From assembly GCF_009830285.1 (NCBI RefSeq), contig NZ_WUQX01000001.1, forward strand, positions 5,208,501-5,272,500: DNA of 64,000 nucleotides, in the 5' to 3' direction. The position numbers were made by a program, and so were the translations under genes. Of the stretch, positions 9,461 to 17,580 are shown in pieces. How positions within the stretch are numbered: the first letter of the stretch is position 1; each line of letters starts with the position of its first letter. The notes below the pieces were generated by a model. That model was not told where the DNA came from. It did not search any database and saw only the letters and a list, made by a program, of their open reading frames with translations. Source of the stretch: Sporofaciens musculi. GTDB taxonomy: Bacteria; Bacillota; Clostridia; Lachnospirales; Lachnospiraceae.

Positions 9461-10423
9461 ATGAAACTGGAACATATACTTATTCACACAAACACCATCC
9501 CCATATTAAATATGAACGGAAATCAGCTTGACGAGATTAAGCTCCCAGAAAAAATAACACCTACGCCAAGACGCAGATGCGGCTGTTCCAAAAGCCATAC
9601 TTTTTATAAAGGCGCTGGCATTGTCTATCGGGGAAATTATACGAATACCATAGAAGATAACATGATTGTCATATCACAAAATGCCTGTGAATATCAGAAA
9701 TATTATATCGTCTATCCAAAAGTATATCAAAAGTTCGGCATTTTTACTTTCTGTCACCAGCCTATTTTTTCAGACCGTGAAGGGGGATGCGGAACAAAAG
9801 AAAGAAACCTGCTGGCAATGCAGAAAAAATTTGAACTTTCCGCAATCAAAGAAATCACAGATATTATTAAAGTTCCCATTGACGGGCATAAAATATATGG
9901 TTACAGGCTAAAAGAAGTCAAAGGCTCCTATAAGGATACGCTTCGGTTTATTGAATACATTCTATCAGAAGATTTTAACAGTGCCTGGGATAAAAATCTG
10001 TGGGACGATATTATTGGATATGGGTATTTAAGGGATCTGGCTGATTGGTTTGAATCAACAGAATTATGTCACAAACTCGGTACGGTTTACGCGCTCCTTA
10101 CTTCGCTTCTAAAGGCAGACAAATACACCTATGAGGAAATCGTAAAGGAAACGACCGGACTGGCACAGTTAGGAGAGGTTTATCTTCCATACATAGCCGC
10201 CCGTATTGTCGAAAGATACTGTCCGAACTGTACCGCCGAGTTGGAGCTGGACCATTTTTCTGAACAACTATATAAAAAACTGTGGAGAATAATCTATATG
10301 GGAAAATCCTGTTGCCATCTGGAAAATGATAAGAAATGGGGTCATATCCGTGAAATTTGTTATTCACAGATTCCAGCCCATCTGGAAATTCTCAGGCAGG
10401 AAATAAAATCTCATAACAGATAA
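9461..10423 (+). CDS. Unrecognised Cys-rich cytoplasmic protein
   Basis: About 320 residues; no family recognised. The start ATG at 9461 has AAAGGAG six bases upstream; an in-frame ATG 27 bases further up has no site. There is no signal peptide or membrane span. Cysteine/histidine clusters suggest metal binding: CGCSKSHTF near residue 40, CHQPIF and GGCGTKER near 100-110, YCPNCTAE near residue 260, and CCHLE near 290. The C-terminal half is predicted helical. It lies between the Gld-type exporter and a TCS and shares an intergenic operator with the exporter, so a role in the same stress response is possible but unproven. Confidence 0.75.
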   Translation: MKLEHILIHTNTIPILNMNGNQLDEIKLPEKITPTPRRRCGCSKSHTFYKGAGIVYRGNYTNTIEDNMIVISQNACEYQKYYIVYPKVYQKFGIFTFCHQPIFSDREGGCGTKERNLLAMQKKFELSAIKEITDIIKVPIDGHKIYGYRLKEVKGSYKDTLRFIEYILSEDFNSAWDKNLWDDIIGYGYLRDLADWFESTELCHKLGTVYALLTSLLKADKYTYEEIVKETTGLAQLGEVYLPYIAARIVERYCPNCTAELELDHFSEQLYKKLWRIIYMGKSCCHLENDKKWGHIREICYSQIPAHLEILRQEIKSHNR

Positions 10424-10451
10424 ACCATATTACCAAACAATATGGTTTATC
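10419..10451. terminator. Bidirectional terminator-like hairpin
   Basis: A perfect 13-bp inverted repeat (GATAAACCATATT, 7-base loop, mirror copy) sits over the convergent stop codons of the Cys-rich gene and the small reverse-strand gene. It has no long T-run but is placed where a shared terminator is expected. Confidence 0.6.
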
Positions 10452-10621
10452 TGCTCTAAAACTTCTTTCAGCTTAACTTCCAGATCTGCCTGCGTTTGTG
10501 TATCATGGAGCTGCATTGCCAGACGAATCCGCATATTAAGAGTGCATTGCTGCTCCTTCAACATTGTAAACTTTGTCTTCCTGATATCCAGCGAAGAATT
10601 TCCCATCTGATTACTATCCAT
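10430..10621 (-). CDS. Small hypothetical protein (63 aa)
   Basis: A 63-residue, hydrophilic, mostly helical protein (MDSNQMGNSSLDIRKTKF...; C-terminal half QTQADLEVKLKEVLEQINH, probably a short coiled coil). The ATG at 10621 has GGGAGAA about seven bases upstream. It is convergent with the Cys-rich gene and divergent from the response regulator. No family recognised; the composition and ribosome site support a real gene. Confidence 0.5.
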   Translation of the reverse strand: MDSNQMGNSSLDIRKTKFTMLKEQQCTLNMRIRLAMQLHDTQTQADLEVKLKEVLEQINHIVW

Positions 10622-10679
10622 CTATATTTCTCCCTTTTCTCTCGTCTGTTTCTATATGAGCCATATCTTAAAAAGCTTG

Positions 10680-10697
10680 TTAAACTAAATTTAAACT
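10680..10697 (+). promoter_or_regulatory. Predicted response-regulator operator, distal copy
   Basis: Two perfect TTAAACT heptamers at 10680 and 10691, 11 bases apart. Same motif as at 9354 and 10741. It lies between the small reverse-strand gene and the response regulator. Confidence 0.55.
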
Positions 10698-10740
10698 CTA
10701 TGCTTTCAAATATGAAAAATATGTGAAAAAATATAATTTT

Positions 10741-10771
10741 TTAAACTCAGTTTAACTTTCTATGCTACAAT
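10741..10771 (+). promoter_or_regulatory. Predicted autoregulated promoter of TCS (direct repeat plus -10)
   Basis: TTAAACT at 10741 and TTAACTT at 10752 (11-base phase) are followed eight bases later by a TACAAT -10 (10766-10771). The repeats cover the expected -35 position, the usual layout of an OmpR-family activated promoter. The response-regulator ATG is at 10799, with AAAGGAGG in between. Confidence 0.55.
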
Positions 10772-10798
10772 TTTCAAATAATCAAAGGAGGATTTTCT

Positions 10799-11482
10799 AT
10801 GCTTAATCTCTTAATTGTAGATGATGATAAGAATATACGCCGTTATCTGACTGCCATTTTATCGGATGCAGGATATTCCGTTTCCTGTGCAGAATGCGCT
10901 CAAAAAGCGCTGGACATTATGGAGAATGTAAAGATTGACCTGATTGTACTGGATATCATGTTGCCAGACATGGACGGCTATGCCTTTGCAGAACTTCTTA
11001 GGGACTGCAACAATGACATTCCAATCCTGATGCTCTCCGCAAAACAGCTTCCAGAGGATATAAAGAAGGGATTTCTGTCAGGAACAGACGACTATATGAC
11101 CAAGCCTATAGACGAAGCAGTTATGCTTCTTCGTATCAAAGCTTTACTTAGAAGGGCAAAGATTATGTCCGACCGCAGGCTTACTATTGGCTCAACCATC
11201 CTGGATTACGATACAATGACCGTTAAAAACAGTGAAAGCCGCCAACCGCTTCCACAGAAAGAATTTCAGCTTTTATACAAGCTTTTGTCCTACCCTAATA
11301 AAATATTTACCCGAATGCAGCTTATGGAGGATATCTGGGGACCTGCCTCCGATTCCACAGACGCTACAGTAAGCGTCCACATTAACCGTCTCAGGAAACG
11401 CTTTGAAAACTGTACAGATTTTTCAATTATTACGGTAAGAGGTCTTGGATATAAGGCACATGTAGAGGAGGAACTGGTATGA
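10799..11482 (+). CDS. OmpR-family response regulator
   Basis: 227 residues: receiver domain (DDDKN acidic pocket at ~8-12, phospho-acceptor Asp in LIVLDIMLPDMDGY ~51, conserved K in MTKPID ~103) and a C-terminal winged-helix DNA-binding domain (residues ~130-225, ending TVRGLGYKA). The start has AAAGGAGG seven bases upstream. It overlaps the downstream kinase by four bases. Three copies of an 11-bp phased TTAAACT repeat, one in front of its own gene and one in front of the Gld-type exporter, are its likely binding sites. Confidence 0.93.
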   Translation: MLNLLIVDDDKNIRRYLTAILSDAGYSVSCAECAQKALDIMENVKIDLIVLDIMLPDMDGYAFAELLRDCNNDIPILMLSAKQLPEDIKKGFLSGTDDYMTKPIDEAVMLLRIKALLRRAKIMSDRRLTIGSTILDYDTMTVKNSESRQPLPQKEFQLLYKLLSYPNKIFTRMQLMEDIWGPASDSTDATVSVHINRLRKRFENCTDFSIITVRGLGYKAHVEEELV

Positions 11483-12522
11483 AACAACATGCAGGCGTCC
11501 GTATCAAGATTACTTTATTAACAACAGGTTTTGTTTTTATCTTACTGGTCCTGACCATGTTTGCCAGTAATATTCTCATTATCTTCGCCATAAGGCATGG
11601 CTGGTTCAAAGCCAAACCTGGATCTCAATTAAAACCGTTTCTGTTCCAGAGCGGAATCATTAGTATTATTATTGGAACAACTATTTCTTTTTTTATGAGC
11701 CATTTTCCACTACGTCCTCTCAATACACTGATTCGTGCAATACATGAAGTCTCTGCGGGGAATTATGATGTGAAAATTCATCTGGAGCATCCGAAAGAAT
11801 TTCTGGAGCTTTCAGAATGTTTTAACCAAATGACAGAAGAACTGGCAGGAACAGAGATGTTCCGTTCTGATTTTATTAACAATTTTTCCCATGAGTTTAA
11901 GACGCCGATTGTCTCCATTCTCGGCTTTGCAAAACTGCTTAGGAGTCAGAAGCTGGATGCCTGCCAAAGTCAGGAATATCTGGACATTATTATTGAAGAA
12001 TCCAGGCGGCTGTCCGAGCTGTCCTCAACCGTGTTAAATCTTTCAAAGGTGGAAAGTCTAACCCTCCTGACGAACAAGACCGTCTATTCCTTAAGTGAAC
12101 AGCTTAGAGAAGCCATCCTGCTTCTGGAAAATAAATGGTCAAAAAAACAGATTGACTTTGATATAGATATGGAGGAAGTCATGATTAAGGCAAATGCACC
12201 TCTCTTAAAGCAAGTCTGGATGAACTTATTAGACAATGCTGTCAAATTCTCCCCTGCCGGCGGATGTATCGCTGTCACTCTGCGCTCAAATAATGGAGAT
12301 GCAGTTTTCACAGTGAAGGATCAGGGACCAGGTATGGATGACAATATAAAAAAATATATTTTTGATAAATTCTATCAGGGTGACAAATCCCACCATATGG
12401 AGGGCAACGGACTTGGTCTGCCCCTTGTAAAGAGGATTTTAGAATTGCATAAAGGAGAAATTACTGTTCAAAGTCAGACAGGAAAAGGGAGTGTTTTTAC
12501 TGTCACAATCCCTTCTGGTTAA
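11479..12522 (+). CDS. Sensor histidine kinase
   Basis: 347 residues: two membrane spans (~10-38 and ~53-75) with only a short external loop, then HAMP (~78-130), HisKA with NFSHEFKTPIVSI (phospho-His ~137) and HATPase_c (N-box WMNLLDNAVKFSP, G1 DQGPGMDD, G2 GNGLGLPL). The small sensory loop resembles 'intramembrane-sensing' kinases that act with ABC exporters against cell-wall antibiotics. Partner of the regulator immediately upstream; the linked target is probably the Gld-type exporter at 4.6-9.3 kb. Confidence 0.92.
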   Translation: MKQHAGVRIKITLLTTGFVFILLVLTMFASNILIIFAIRHGWFKAKPGSQLKPFLFQSGIISIIIGTTISFFMSHFPLRPLNTLIRAIHEVSAGNYDVKIHLEHPKEFLELSECFNQMTEELAGTEMFRSDFINNFSHEFKTPIVSILGFAKLLRSQKLDACQSQEYLDIIIEESRRLSELSSTVLNLSKVESLTLLTNKTVYSLSEQLREAILLLENKWSKKQIDFDIDMEEVMIKANAPLLKQVWMNLLDNAVKFSPAGGCIAVTLRSNNGDAVFTVKDQGPGMDDNIKKYIFDKFYQGDKSHHMEGNGLGLPLVKRILELHKGEITVQSQTGKGSVFTVTIPSG

Positions 12523-12547
12523 ATCCTACAGAATATAACACCTCCCA

Positions 12548-13174
12548 TTATTCTGCCCCCAAAATATCCCTTACCAGCTCCATATGCGGTCTGTCTGGAT
12601 TCCTCTGATAAATATTCACATGGTTCAAATCCCCGCTTCGGTCTGTAAATGCAGGGAACAGGAAGCCACATTCCGGCTCTCCCGACTCATATTCCCCTGA
12701 AAGCGGACAAATCACACAGAGCAGATACTCGAATACCTCCTCCGACTCTCCTAACCGTTCTTTATCTGCTGCCTTCGCCGGAATATCATAACGGTCATGG
12801 AATACCAGGACGGCATATTCGTAATCTGCCTGATAACGCTCCATAACCACATCATAAAATGTATCCATCAATGCGTCGTTCTTCAGTCCACATTCCTTCA
12901 TTGCCATAAGTAACTGCCACATGCTTCCTGGTTTCTGTGATTTGGGAGTAAACTCATATTTTATAAGCTTCTTGTTCGTATCAGCAAATGGCACCGTCTT
13001 TGCAAGCTTTAGATTTTTCGACTTATCTGAACCGGAAAGCTTTAGGAAATTGGTATTGAAGCTTCCGTCAAACTCCCCGTTTCGGTCTATATAACACCCT
13101 GCAATCCTCGTAATAGATGTCCGAGCCGGCGTCATTCTCCTTGTCAGCTCCAACATATCTTCGCGGTTAATCAA
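12548..13174 (-). CDS. DUF4317-family protein, apparently truncated
   Basis: About 208 residues matching the N-terminal part of DUF4317 proteins (RMTPARTSITRIAGCYIDRNGE near residue 10; GFLFPAFTDRSGDLN near residue 180). Family members I know of are roughly twice as long, so the C-terminal half seems lost. The likely start is TTG 13174, whose last bases overlap the TGA of the preceding gene (TTGA), with GGAGAGGGG upstream; this aligns with normal DUF4317 N-termini. Function of the family is unknown. Confidence 0.7.
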   Translation of the reverse strand: MINREDMLELTRRMTPARTSITRIAGCYIDRNGEFDGSFNTNFLKLSGSDKSKNLKLAKTVPFADTNKKLIKYEFTPKSQKPGSMWQLLMAMKECGLKNDALMDTFYDVVMERYQADYEYAVLVFHDRYDIPAKAADKERLGESEEVFEYLLCVICPLSGEYESGEPECGFLFPAFTDRSGDLNHVNIYQRNPDRPHMELVRDILGAE

Positions 13175-13584
13175 GCTTGTGCACCCCTCTCCTTTTCGCA
13201 CCATTTTGCAATCTCCCCGATTAATTCAAACGGTATAGGTTTATCATACGGAAACTGTATTGTGCCTTTGCTTGTCTTATATTCCTTTAGTCTTTCTGCA
13301 AATGCTTCTATTGCATCAGGCCCAGGGTACAGACCTATATGCTTCTTAAAGGCTGCAAATTGTATTAGGTTACGTTTTTTCCAATAAGTCGGCATACTCC
13401 ATGATATTTTTTCCACAGTATCTGGTATCGCAGACTTAATCGCTTTATTTATCTGCACCAGATAAGGCTTTGCCTGCTCTGTCTGGCGTTCTATATACTC
13501 TTCAATCGTTTTCGGTGCTTCACCGCAATAATGCTCTTGATTTGTATTCTTAAATGTACGGCCGCATTTCGGACACTCCCACAT
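13171..13584 (-). CDS. DUF1801/YdhG-like protein with N-terminal zinc ribbon
   Basis: About 137 residues. N-terminal CPKCGRTF...HYCG zinc-binding motif, then a YdhG/DUF1801-type domain (IPDTVEKISWSMPTYWKKRNLIQFAAFKKH... is the family core; IGLYPGPDAIEAF; GTIQFPYDKPIP). YdhG relatives are described as frataxin-like iron chaperones, but function here is unproven. ATG 13584 with GAGAGG eight bases upstream is preferred over a GTG three codons earlier. Translationally coupled to the DUF4317 gene. Confidence 0.8.
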   Translation of the reverse strand: MWECPKCGRTFKNTNQEHYCGEAPKTIEEYIERQTEQAKPYLVQINKAIKSAIPDTVEKISWSMPTYWKKRNLIQFAAFKKHIGLYPGPDAIEAFAERLKEYKTSKGTIQFPYDKPIPFELIGEIAKWCEKERGAQA

Positions 13585-13626
13585 TTTGTTCACCTCTCAT
13601 GCTCAATAATCTATCTTCTTCTCATT

Positions 13627-14010
13627 TTATCTCATTCCTATTATCATTCCAAGAACATACGGAACAAGCCAGATTGCCCAAACGGCAATACTAAGTCTGT
13701 GAAAATTCTTTGCTGAATCTTCATTATTCTTCACCAAAACAATCGTAGCCCATATTGCATGAATGATCATTAAAATAATAGCCAGAGCGCCAGTTATGCC
13801 GTGCAATGATAATTTTCCTGAAAATATAGATTGCTTTGCAATTCGACCCATCAAAATCGTCCCTGTTGTATCCATACAAAGTCCAAGCCAGAAAAAGATT
13901 AAATGGATCTTTTTCAGCTTTTTACTCTGATGCTCTGACCAAACGCCGATTGTGTAAAAAACTAATGCTAAGGTTATTGTAATAATTGCAGCTATCAATG
14001 CTCCTGTCAT
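13627..14010 (-). CDS. HsmA-type small membrane protein
   Basis: 127 residues with four predicted membrane spans and conserved GVWSEHQSKKLKKIHLIFFW, CMDTTGTILMGRIA and LHGITGALAIILMIIHAIWA segments, matching the HsmA family (TIGR03987). ATG 14010 has GGAG nine bases upstream. Function unknown; often found next to small metabolic genes. Confidence 0.75.
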   Translation of the reverse strand: MTGALIAAIITITLALVFYTIGVWSEHQSKKLKKIHLIFFWLGLCMDTTGTILMGRIAKQSIFSGKLSLHGITGALAIILMIIHAIWATIVLVKNNEDSAKNFHRLSIAVWAIWLVPYVLGMIIGMR

Positions 14011-14118
14011 TTTAAATCACTCCATTATTCCTAATTTTTCAGTTTACATTCCTCTTGAGTCTTCTTTTTTAGAAGTATACCACATACAATGACTGCCACA
14101 CAATACATAATGGTACTA

Positions 14119-14429
14119 TGTCAAGAAAAAGTACAAGTTAAAAGTGAACTTTTCTTACAACCTTCCATTTTTTATCCGGCTAATCTTTCCATCTTATTCA
14201 ATTTCTGTTCATACATATTCTCGTATTCATTTGGTGATAGATATCCACAATGACTGTGGATTCTTACCGTATTATAAAATGTCTCTATATATTCAAATAC
14301 CAATTTATAGGCCTGGTCATAATTTTTTATTTTAAATCGATTCAGCCATTCTCTTTTGATCAATCCATGAAATGATTCAATACAGGCATTATCCCATGGA
14401 TATGCTTTTTTCAAATAACTTCTTTTCAT
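14119..14429 (-). pseudogene. IS3-family transposase remnant (C-terminal end)
   Basis: The reverse strand encodes only the last ~85 residues of an IS3/IS150-type OrfB integrase (PWDNACIESFHGLIKREW, NTVRIHSHCGYLSPNEYE). The catalytic D,D part is missing. The right end of the element is probably TGTCAAGAAAAAGTAC at 14119 (IS3 ends begin TG). At 14430 the coding match stops abruptly against unrelated sequence, so the element was deleted from the left. Confidence 0.8.
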
Positions 14430-14437
14430 TCCGGCTG

Positions 14438-14541
14438 CAGTGGAACGACCGTTACATGGGCATGGTAGACGGGATTTGTGAAAATCATTTAGGAAAGATT
14501 CTAATGGATATCCGAAAAAACTATATGAAGAAACCTGATTA
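14438..14541 (+). pseudogene. Possible 3' fragment of an unknown gene
   Basis: Right of the IS3 break the forward strand reads an open frame WNDRYMGMVDGICENHLGKI..., ending NYMKKPD and a TAA at 14539-14541. There is no start or ribosome site; it may be the tail of a gene whose front was lost with the IS deletion. I do not recognise the family. Confidence 0.35.
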
Positions 14542-14597
14542 ATAATTGAGTAAATTCAAAAAGCATGATAAAATAAAAAAAAGGAGATGATAGTTTA

Positions 14598-15386
14598 ATG
14601 GAAGTAAAACATACAAACTGGGAAGATCTGGGGATATCGAATGATTTCCTGTTCGGAAAAGTCATGCAGAACTCCAAATTATGCAAAGGTCTTCTGCAGA
14701 TAATTCTTCCTGATTTAGAGATTGACCATATTGAATATCCAGAACTACAGAAAACAATCAAGCCAGATGCAGATGCAAAAAGTATCCGTTTGGATTTGTA
14801 TATAAAAGATAACAAAAATGTTGTTTATAACATCGAAATGCAAGCCAGCGATACAAAAGAACTGCCAAAAAGAAGCAGATATTACCAATCAATGCTAGAT
14901 TTACAGTTGATTGATAAAGGCGAGGCTTATCAAAATTTAAACCATAGCTTTGTTATCTTCATCTGCCTAGAAGACCTTTTCAATAAGGGACGGCATATTT
15001 ATACATTTGAAAACATTTGTAAAGAAGATACCAGTATTTCAATGGGCGATGAAGCCACAAAAATATTTCTTAACGCAAATAGTGAACTGGACGATGTAAG
15101 TAAAGAATTGAGAGCATTTCTGGATTATGTTGCTGGAAAGAGTTCTGAAGATACTTATGTAAAAGAATTAGATAATGCTGTAAAGGAAGCAAAAAAGAAT
15201 CGGGAATGGAGGCATGAATATATGACATTGCTAATGAGAGACAAGGCAAATCAGGAAATTGGCAGGGAAATCGAACGTCAAAAAATCATTATTAGGATGA
15301 TAAATCAAGGCTTCGCCAATAATCAGATTATCATGCTATGCGATACCTCGGAAGAAGAAATTGAAAAGTGCAGAAAAGTAAAATAG
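14598..15386 (+). CDS. Rpn-family PD-(D/E)XK nuclease
   Basis: 262 residues of the PDDEXK_2 (Rpn, formerly 'putative transposase') family. The nuclease core is visible: NDFLFGKVM near the N-terminus, then the catalytic RLDLYIKDNKNVVYNIEMQ (Asp ~73, E-x-Q ~84-86), and the C-terminal helical tail ending with a helix-turn-helix-like segment (NNQIIMLCDTSEEEIEK). The ATG at 14598 is preceded by AAAGGAG after an A-rich stretch. A terminator follows. E. coli Rpn proteins promote RecA-independent recombination; the role here is unknown. Confidence 0.88.
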   Translation: MEVKHTNWEDLGISNDFLFGKVMQNSKLCKGLLQIILPDLEIDHIEYPELQKTIKPDADAKSIRLDLYIKDNKNVVYNIEMQASDTKELPKRSRYYQSMLDLQLIDKGEAYQNLNHSFVIFICLEDLFNKGRHIYTFENICKEDTSISMGDEATKIFLNANSELDDVSKELRAFLDYVAGKSSEDTYVKELDNAVKEAKKNREWRHEYMTLLMRDKANQEIGREIERQKIIIRMINQGFANNQIIMLCDTSEEEIEKCRKVK

Positions 15387-15397
15387 AATAAATTTCT

Positions 15398-15442
15398 GAG
15401 CCATCTGATGATAGATATTCAAATCTCAGATGGCTCCTTTTA
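15398..15442 (+). terminator. Rho-independent terminator of the Rpn gene
   Basis: An 11-bp perfect stem (GAGCCATCTGA, mirror copy 15426-15436) with a 17-base loop, followed by CCTTTTAT. Confidence 0.8.
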
Positions 15443-15454
15443 TGTCAGGAAAAA

Positions 15455-15631
15455 TCAAACTTTTTGTTCCAGCGTCTGCATTTTCCTATAATATGGCTTC
15501 AGAATGATTTCCGCCTTCTTCAAAAAATCCTTTCCCAGACGAAGATGTTCGCCTTCCAGACCATACACTTCCTGAATACACTCCAGTACAACATCATAAT
15601 CTGCCTCAAACCTCAAAAGTACCTGATCCAT
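15455..15631 (-). CDS. Small hypothetical protein (58 aa)
   Basis: The reverse strand reads MDQVLLRFEADYDVVLECI... to a TGA at 15455-15457. GGGAG lies about nine bases before the ATG at 15631. The protein is soluble, acidic then basic, and probably helical. It follows a decayed small gene on the same strand; both lie just downstream of tRNA-Cys. Family not recognised. Confidence 0.5.
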   Translation of the reverse strand: MDQVLLRFEADYDVVLECIQEVYGLEGEHLRLGKDFLKKAEIILKPYYRKMQTLEQKV

Positions 15632-15664
15632 TTTTTTCCATCTCCCGATACCTGGATAGCTCTT

Positions 15665-15801
15665 TCACATCCGGACAATCAGCCCGTCCAGGCTTATCCG
15701 GGGCAGCTCTACAAGATACCATCCATCACCCATCTCAATCCTGGTCGGAATCCAGGCATTGTCCACCTTCAGGTCAAAGCCACCTTATTTTTTTCGATCA
15801 T
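15665..15801 (-). pseudogene. Frameshifted small gene
   Basis: A short reverse-strand frame gives KVDNAWIPTRIEMGDGWYLV...SLDGLIVRM and stops at 15665. A start MIEKNKVA is found upstream in a different frame; a single-base loss near 15780 would join the two into a ~45-residue protein. No good ribosome site precedes the ATG. Looks like a decayed small accessory gene. Confidence 0.35.
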
Positions 15802-15814
15802 TTTAGAATGATTT

Positions 15815-15858
15815 AAAAAAATAAAAAAGCCTCAGAAACCTTGAATTTCCGGGCTTTT
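15815..15858 (-). terminator. Terminator downstream of tRNA-Cys
   Basis: Just past the tRNA 3' end the reverse strand forms a stem (AAAAGCC/GGCTTTT with an inner GGAAA/TTTC(T) helix) followed by TTTTTTATTTTTT. Confidence 0.7.
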
Positions 15859-15863
15859 CTAAG

Positions 15864-15935
15864 AGGCGCAGACCGGATTTGAACCGGTGAATCAGGGTGT
15901 TGCAGACCCATGCCTTACCACTTGGCTACTGCGCC
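15864..15935 (-). tRNA. tRNA-Cys (anticodon GCA)
   Basis: A full cloverleaf can be folded: acceptor GGCGCAG/CTGCGCC, D arm GCC...GGC, anticodon loop CTGCAAC giving GCA, variable GATTC, T arm ACCGG-TTCAAAT-CCGGT, discriminator T. The outer anticodon-stem pair is a T-T mismatch. The CCA end is not encoded. Confidence 0.95.
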
Positions 15936-16076
15936 TTATTATATTACTCAACAGCTCTCTCAAGCACTTATTCAGTATAACAAATGCTTTTCATTTCGTC
16001 AAGACTTAATTTTCCTGTTTTATGAAATTTTTTCGTCAAGTTTCTCCCCTACCACCTCCCGACAATGGCTGACATT

Positions 16077-17216
16077 TCAAAAATACCCTGTCCCAAGCCG
16101 CAGGATATAGATTGCCACCATAATCTTAACTCGATTTTCGTTCTTCAAGATATCATATCCCAGAATCCTCTTAATCTTATCCAATTTATAGGCCAGCGTG
16201 TTCTTATGGCAATATAAAGTCTGGGCTGTATGTACTGCGCTGCAGTCGTTTTCAAAATATACCTCCAGAATATTCATGTAATCTGTATGCTTTTCCCTGT
16301 CATACTTCATAAGCTCGCCTACGGTCTCACTTACGAATTCAGGATAAATCTCCTCTTCCTTTACATCCGCCAGAATCTTGTATATTCCCAGTTCGTCATA
16401 ACTTAACAGATTGCGGGGAATCCCAGTCTTAGTCAGCCTGTACGCCGTGTATGCGTTCTCATGGGATCTGTGGATATCCCTGCTTCTGCCTGCCACTGTA
16501 CCGATTCCGGCATATACATTGGTATCTTTTCCACAAAGCCTTTGGAATTCCTCCTGAATCTTATGAAGCGAATATCCTGCCGCCAGAATAATAAGCCTTC
16601 TATTCTCCTCATATGCAATCACATTTTCCAGAATAAACCGCAGCGATTTTTCAATCTTGTTAAGCTGCTCGTTTCCCGTCTCCTCGTCATAGGTATGACA
16701 GCTAAGAATAACCACAATATATTCCATATCCCGCAGGAAACCATTTCTCTCAAAATGACTCAAGTAGGAGCCTTCATTCTCCGGATAGTAGATTGCATTC
16801 TTAAACGCAGCAATCAGATTCGTCTCCCTCTGCTCATTTTTTAGAAGTATCTCTGCAAACAGACGCATAATATCCATATATGGCGTTGTCCAGGATGCTG
16901 AGAATATGGGAAAACGAATCTCATTACAGAAGCCTACAATCTCCTTGGAAAATGTCTCCTCCCCGCGAAACGACATAATCAGCCCGCCTACATGATGTCT
17001 GTCAAGCTCCGTAATATACCTTTTCAGCCAATCTTCTGAAGTACAGTTAAGACCGGAAAAAAATACCAGCTCCTCGCCATGCAGAGACGAGATAAACTCT
17101 ATATCCTCCACCACATGAGTCCATGCAATCATTTTGTCGAAACAGCTCTCTGTATGCAGCTTCACATGATACTGCGGCGAGATTGCCGCATACAGCTCCT
17201 TTAATGCAACCGCCAT
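16077..17216 (-). CDS. PucR-family transcriptional regulator
   Basis: About 380 residues: an N-terminal PucR-type sensor domain (residues ~1-120), a central GGDEF-like/CdaR domain, and a C-terminal PucR helix-turn-helix (HTAQTLYCHKNTLAYKLDKIKRILG, ~335-360), the signature of this family. PucR proteins regulate purine or other nitrogen-source catabolism. Stands alone beside tRNA-Cys, so its target is not evident. The ATG at 17216 (MAVALKELY) is taken as start; TTG/GTG codons 9-12 bases upstream are alternatives. Confidence 0.85.
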   Translation of the reverse strand: MAVALKELYAAISPQYHVKLHTESCFDKMIAWTHVVEDIEFISSLHGEELVFFSGLNCTSEDWLKRYITELDRHHVGGLIMSFRGEETFSKEIVGFCNEIRFPIFSASWTTPYMDIMRLFAEILLKNEQRETNLIAAFKNAIYYPENEGSYLSHFERNGFLRDMEYIVVILSCHTYDEETGNEQLNKIEKSLRFILENVIAYEENRRLIILAAGYSLHKIQEEFQRLCGKDTNVYAGIGTVAGRSRDIHRSHENAYTAYRLTKTGIPRNLLSYDELGIYKILADVKEEEIYPEFVSETVGELMKYDREKHTDYMNILEVYFENDCSAVHTAQTLYCHKNTLAYKLDKIKRILGYDILKNENRVKIMVAIYILRLGTGYF

Positions 17217-17580
17217 TTTCTTCACCAATCCTTCTTACGCCCCACACGCCTTCACATAACACTGAAATTGCCCCAAACTGATTGTTTACTTTAATCAGTA
17301 TAGCATTTTTGTGCCTTAGACACAATTATTTTGTGAATTTCTGTCTTTAAAACCCATTTCAAAAGACTCTGCTTCGTGGTATATTGTTTATGGAACACAA
17401 AATATGCTGTAAAGCATTCCCCCCGAAATTTGTGTTTTCATTTCAATCTTCAGATTATTTTTCAAGAAAAGACCCCCTAAGTTTCTTTTGTGGGTTCTTT
17501 TTCTTTTTCGTTCATAATAGTATTACTTTACAAATTTATAAAAATGTGGCACACTTAAGCATATAGAATTGAGGTGTCTT
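17217..17580. other. Intergenic region, no feature recognised
   Basis: 364 bases between two divergent genes (PucR and VanZ-like). AT-rich with a run of pyrimidines near 17490. It should hold both promoters, but I could not assign a convincing -35/-10 pair or any RNA structure. Confidence 0.5.

Noticed and set aside
10419-10451. Palindrome as a regulatory operator
   Set aside because: It overlaps two convergent stop codons, so a shared terminator is the simpler reading.
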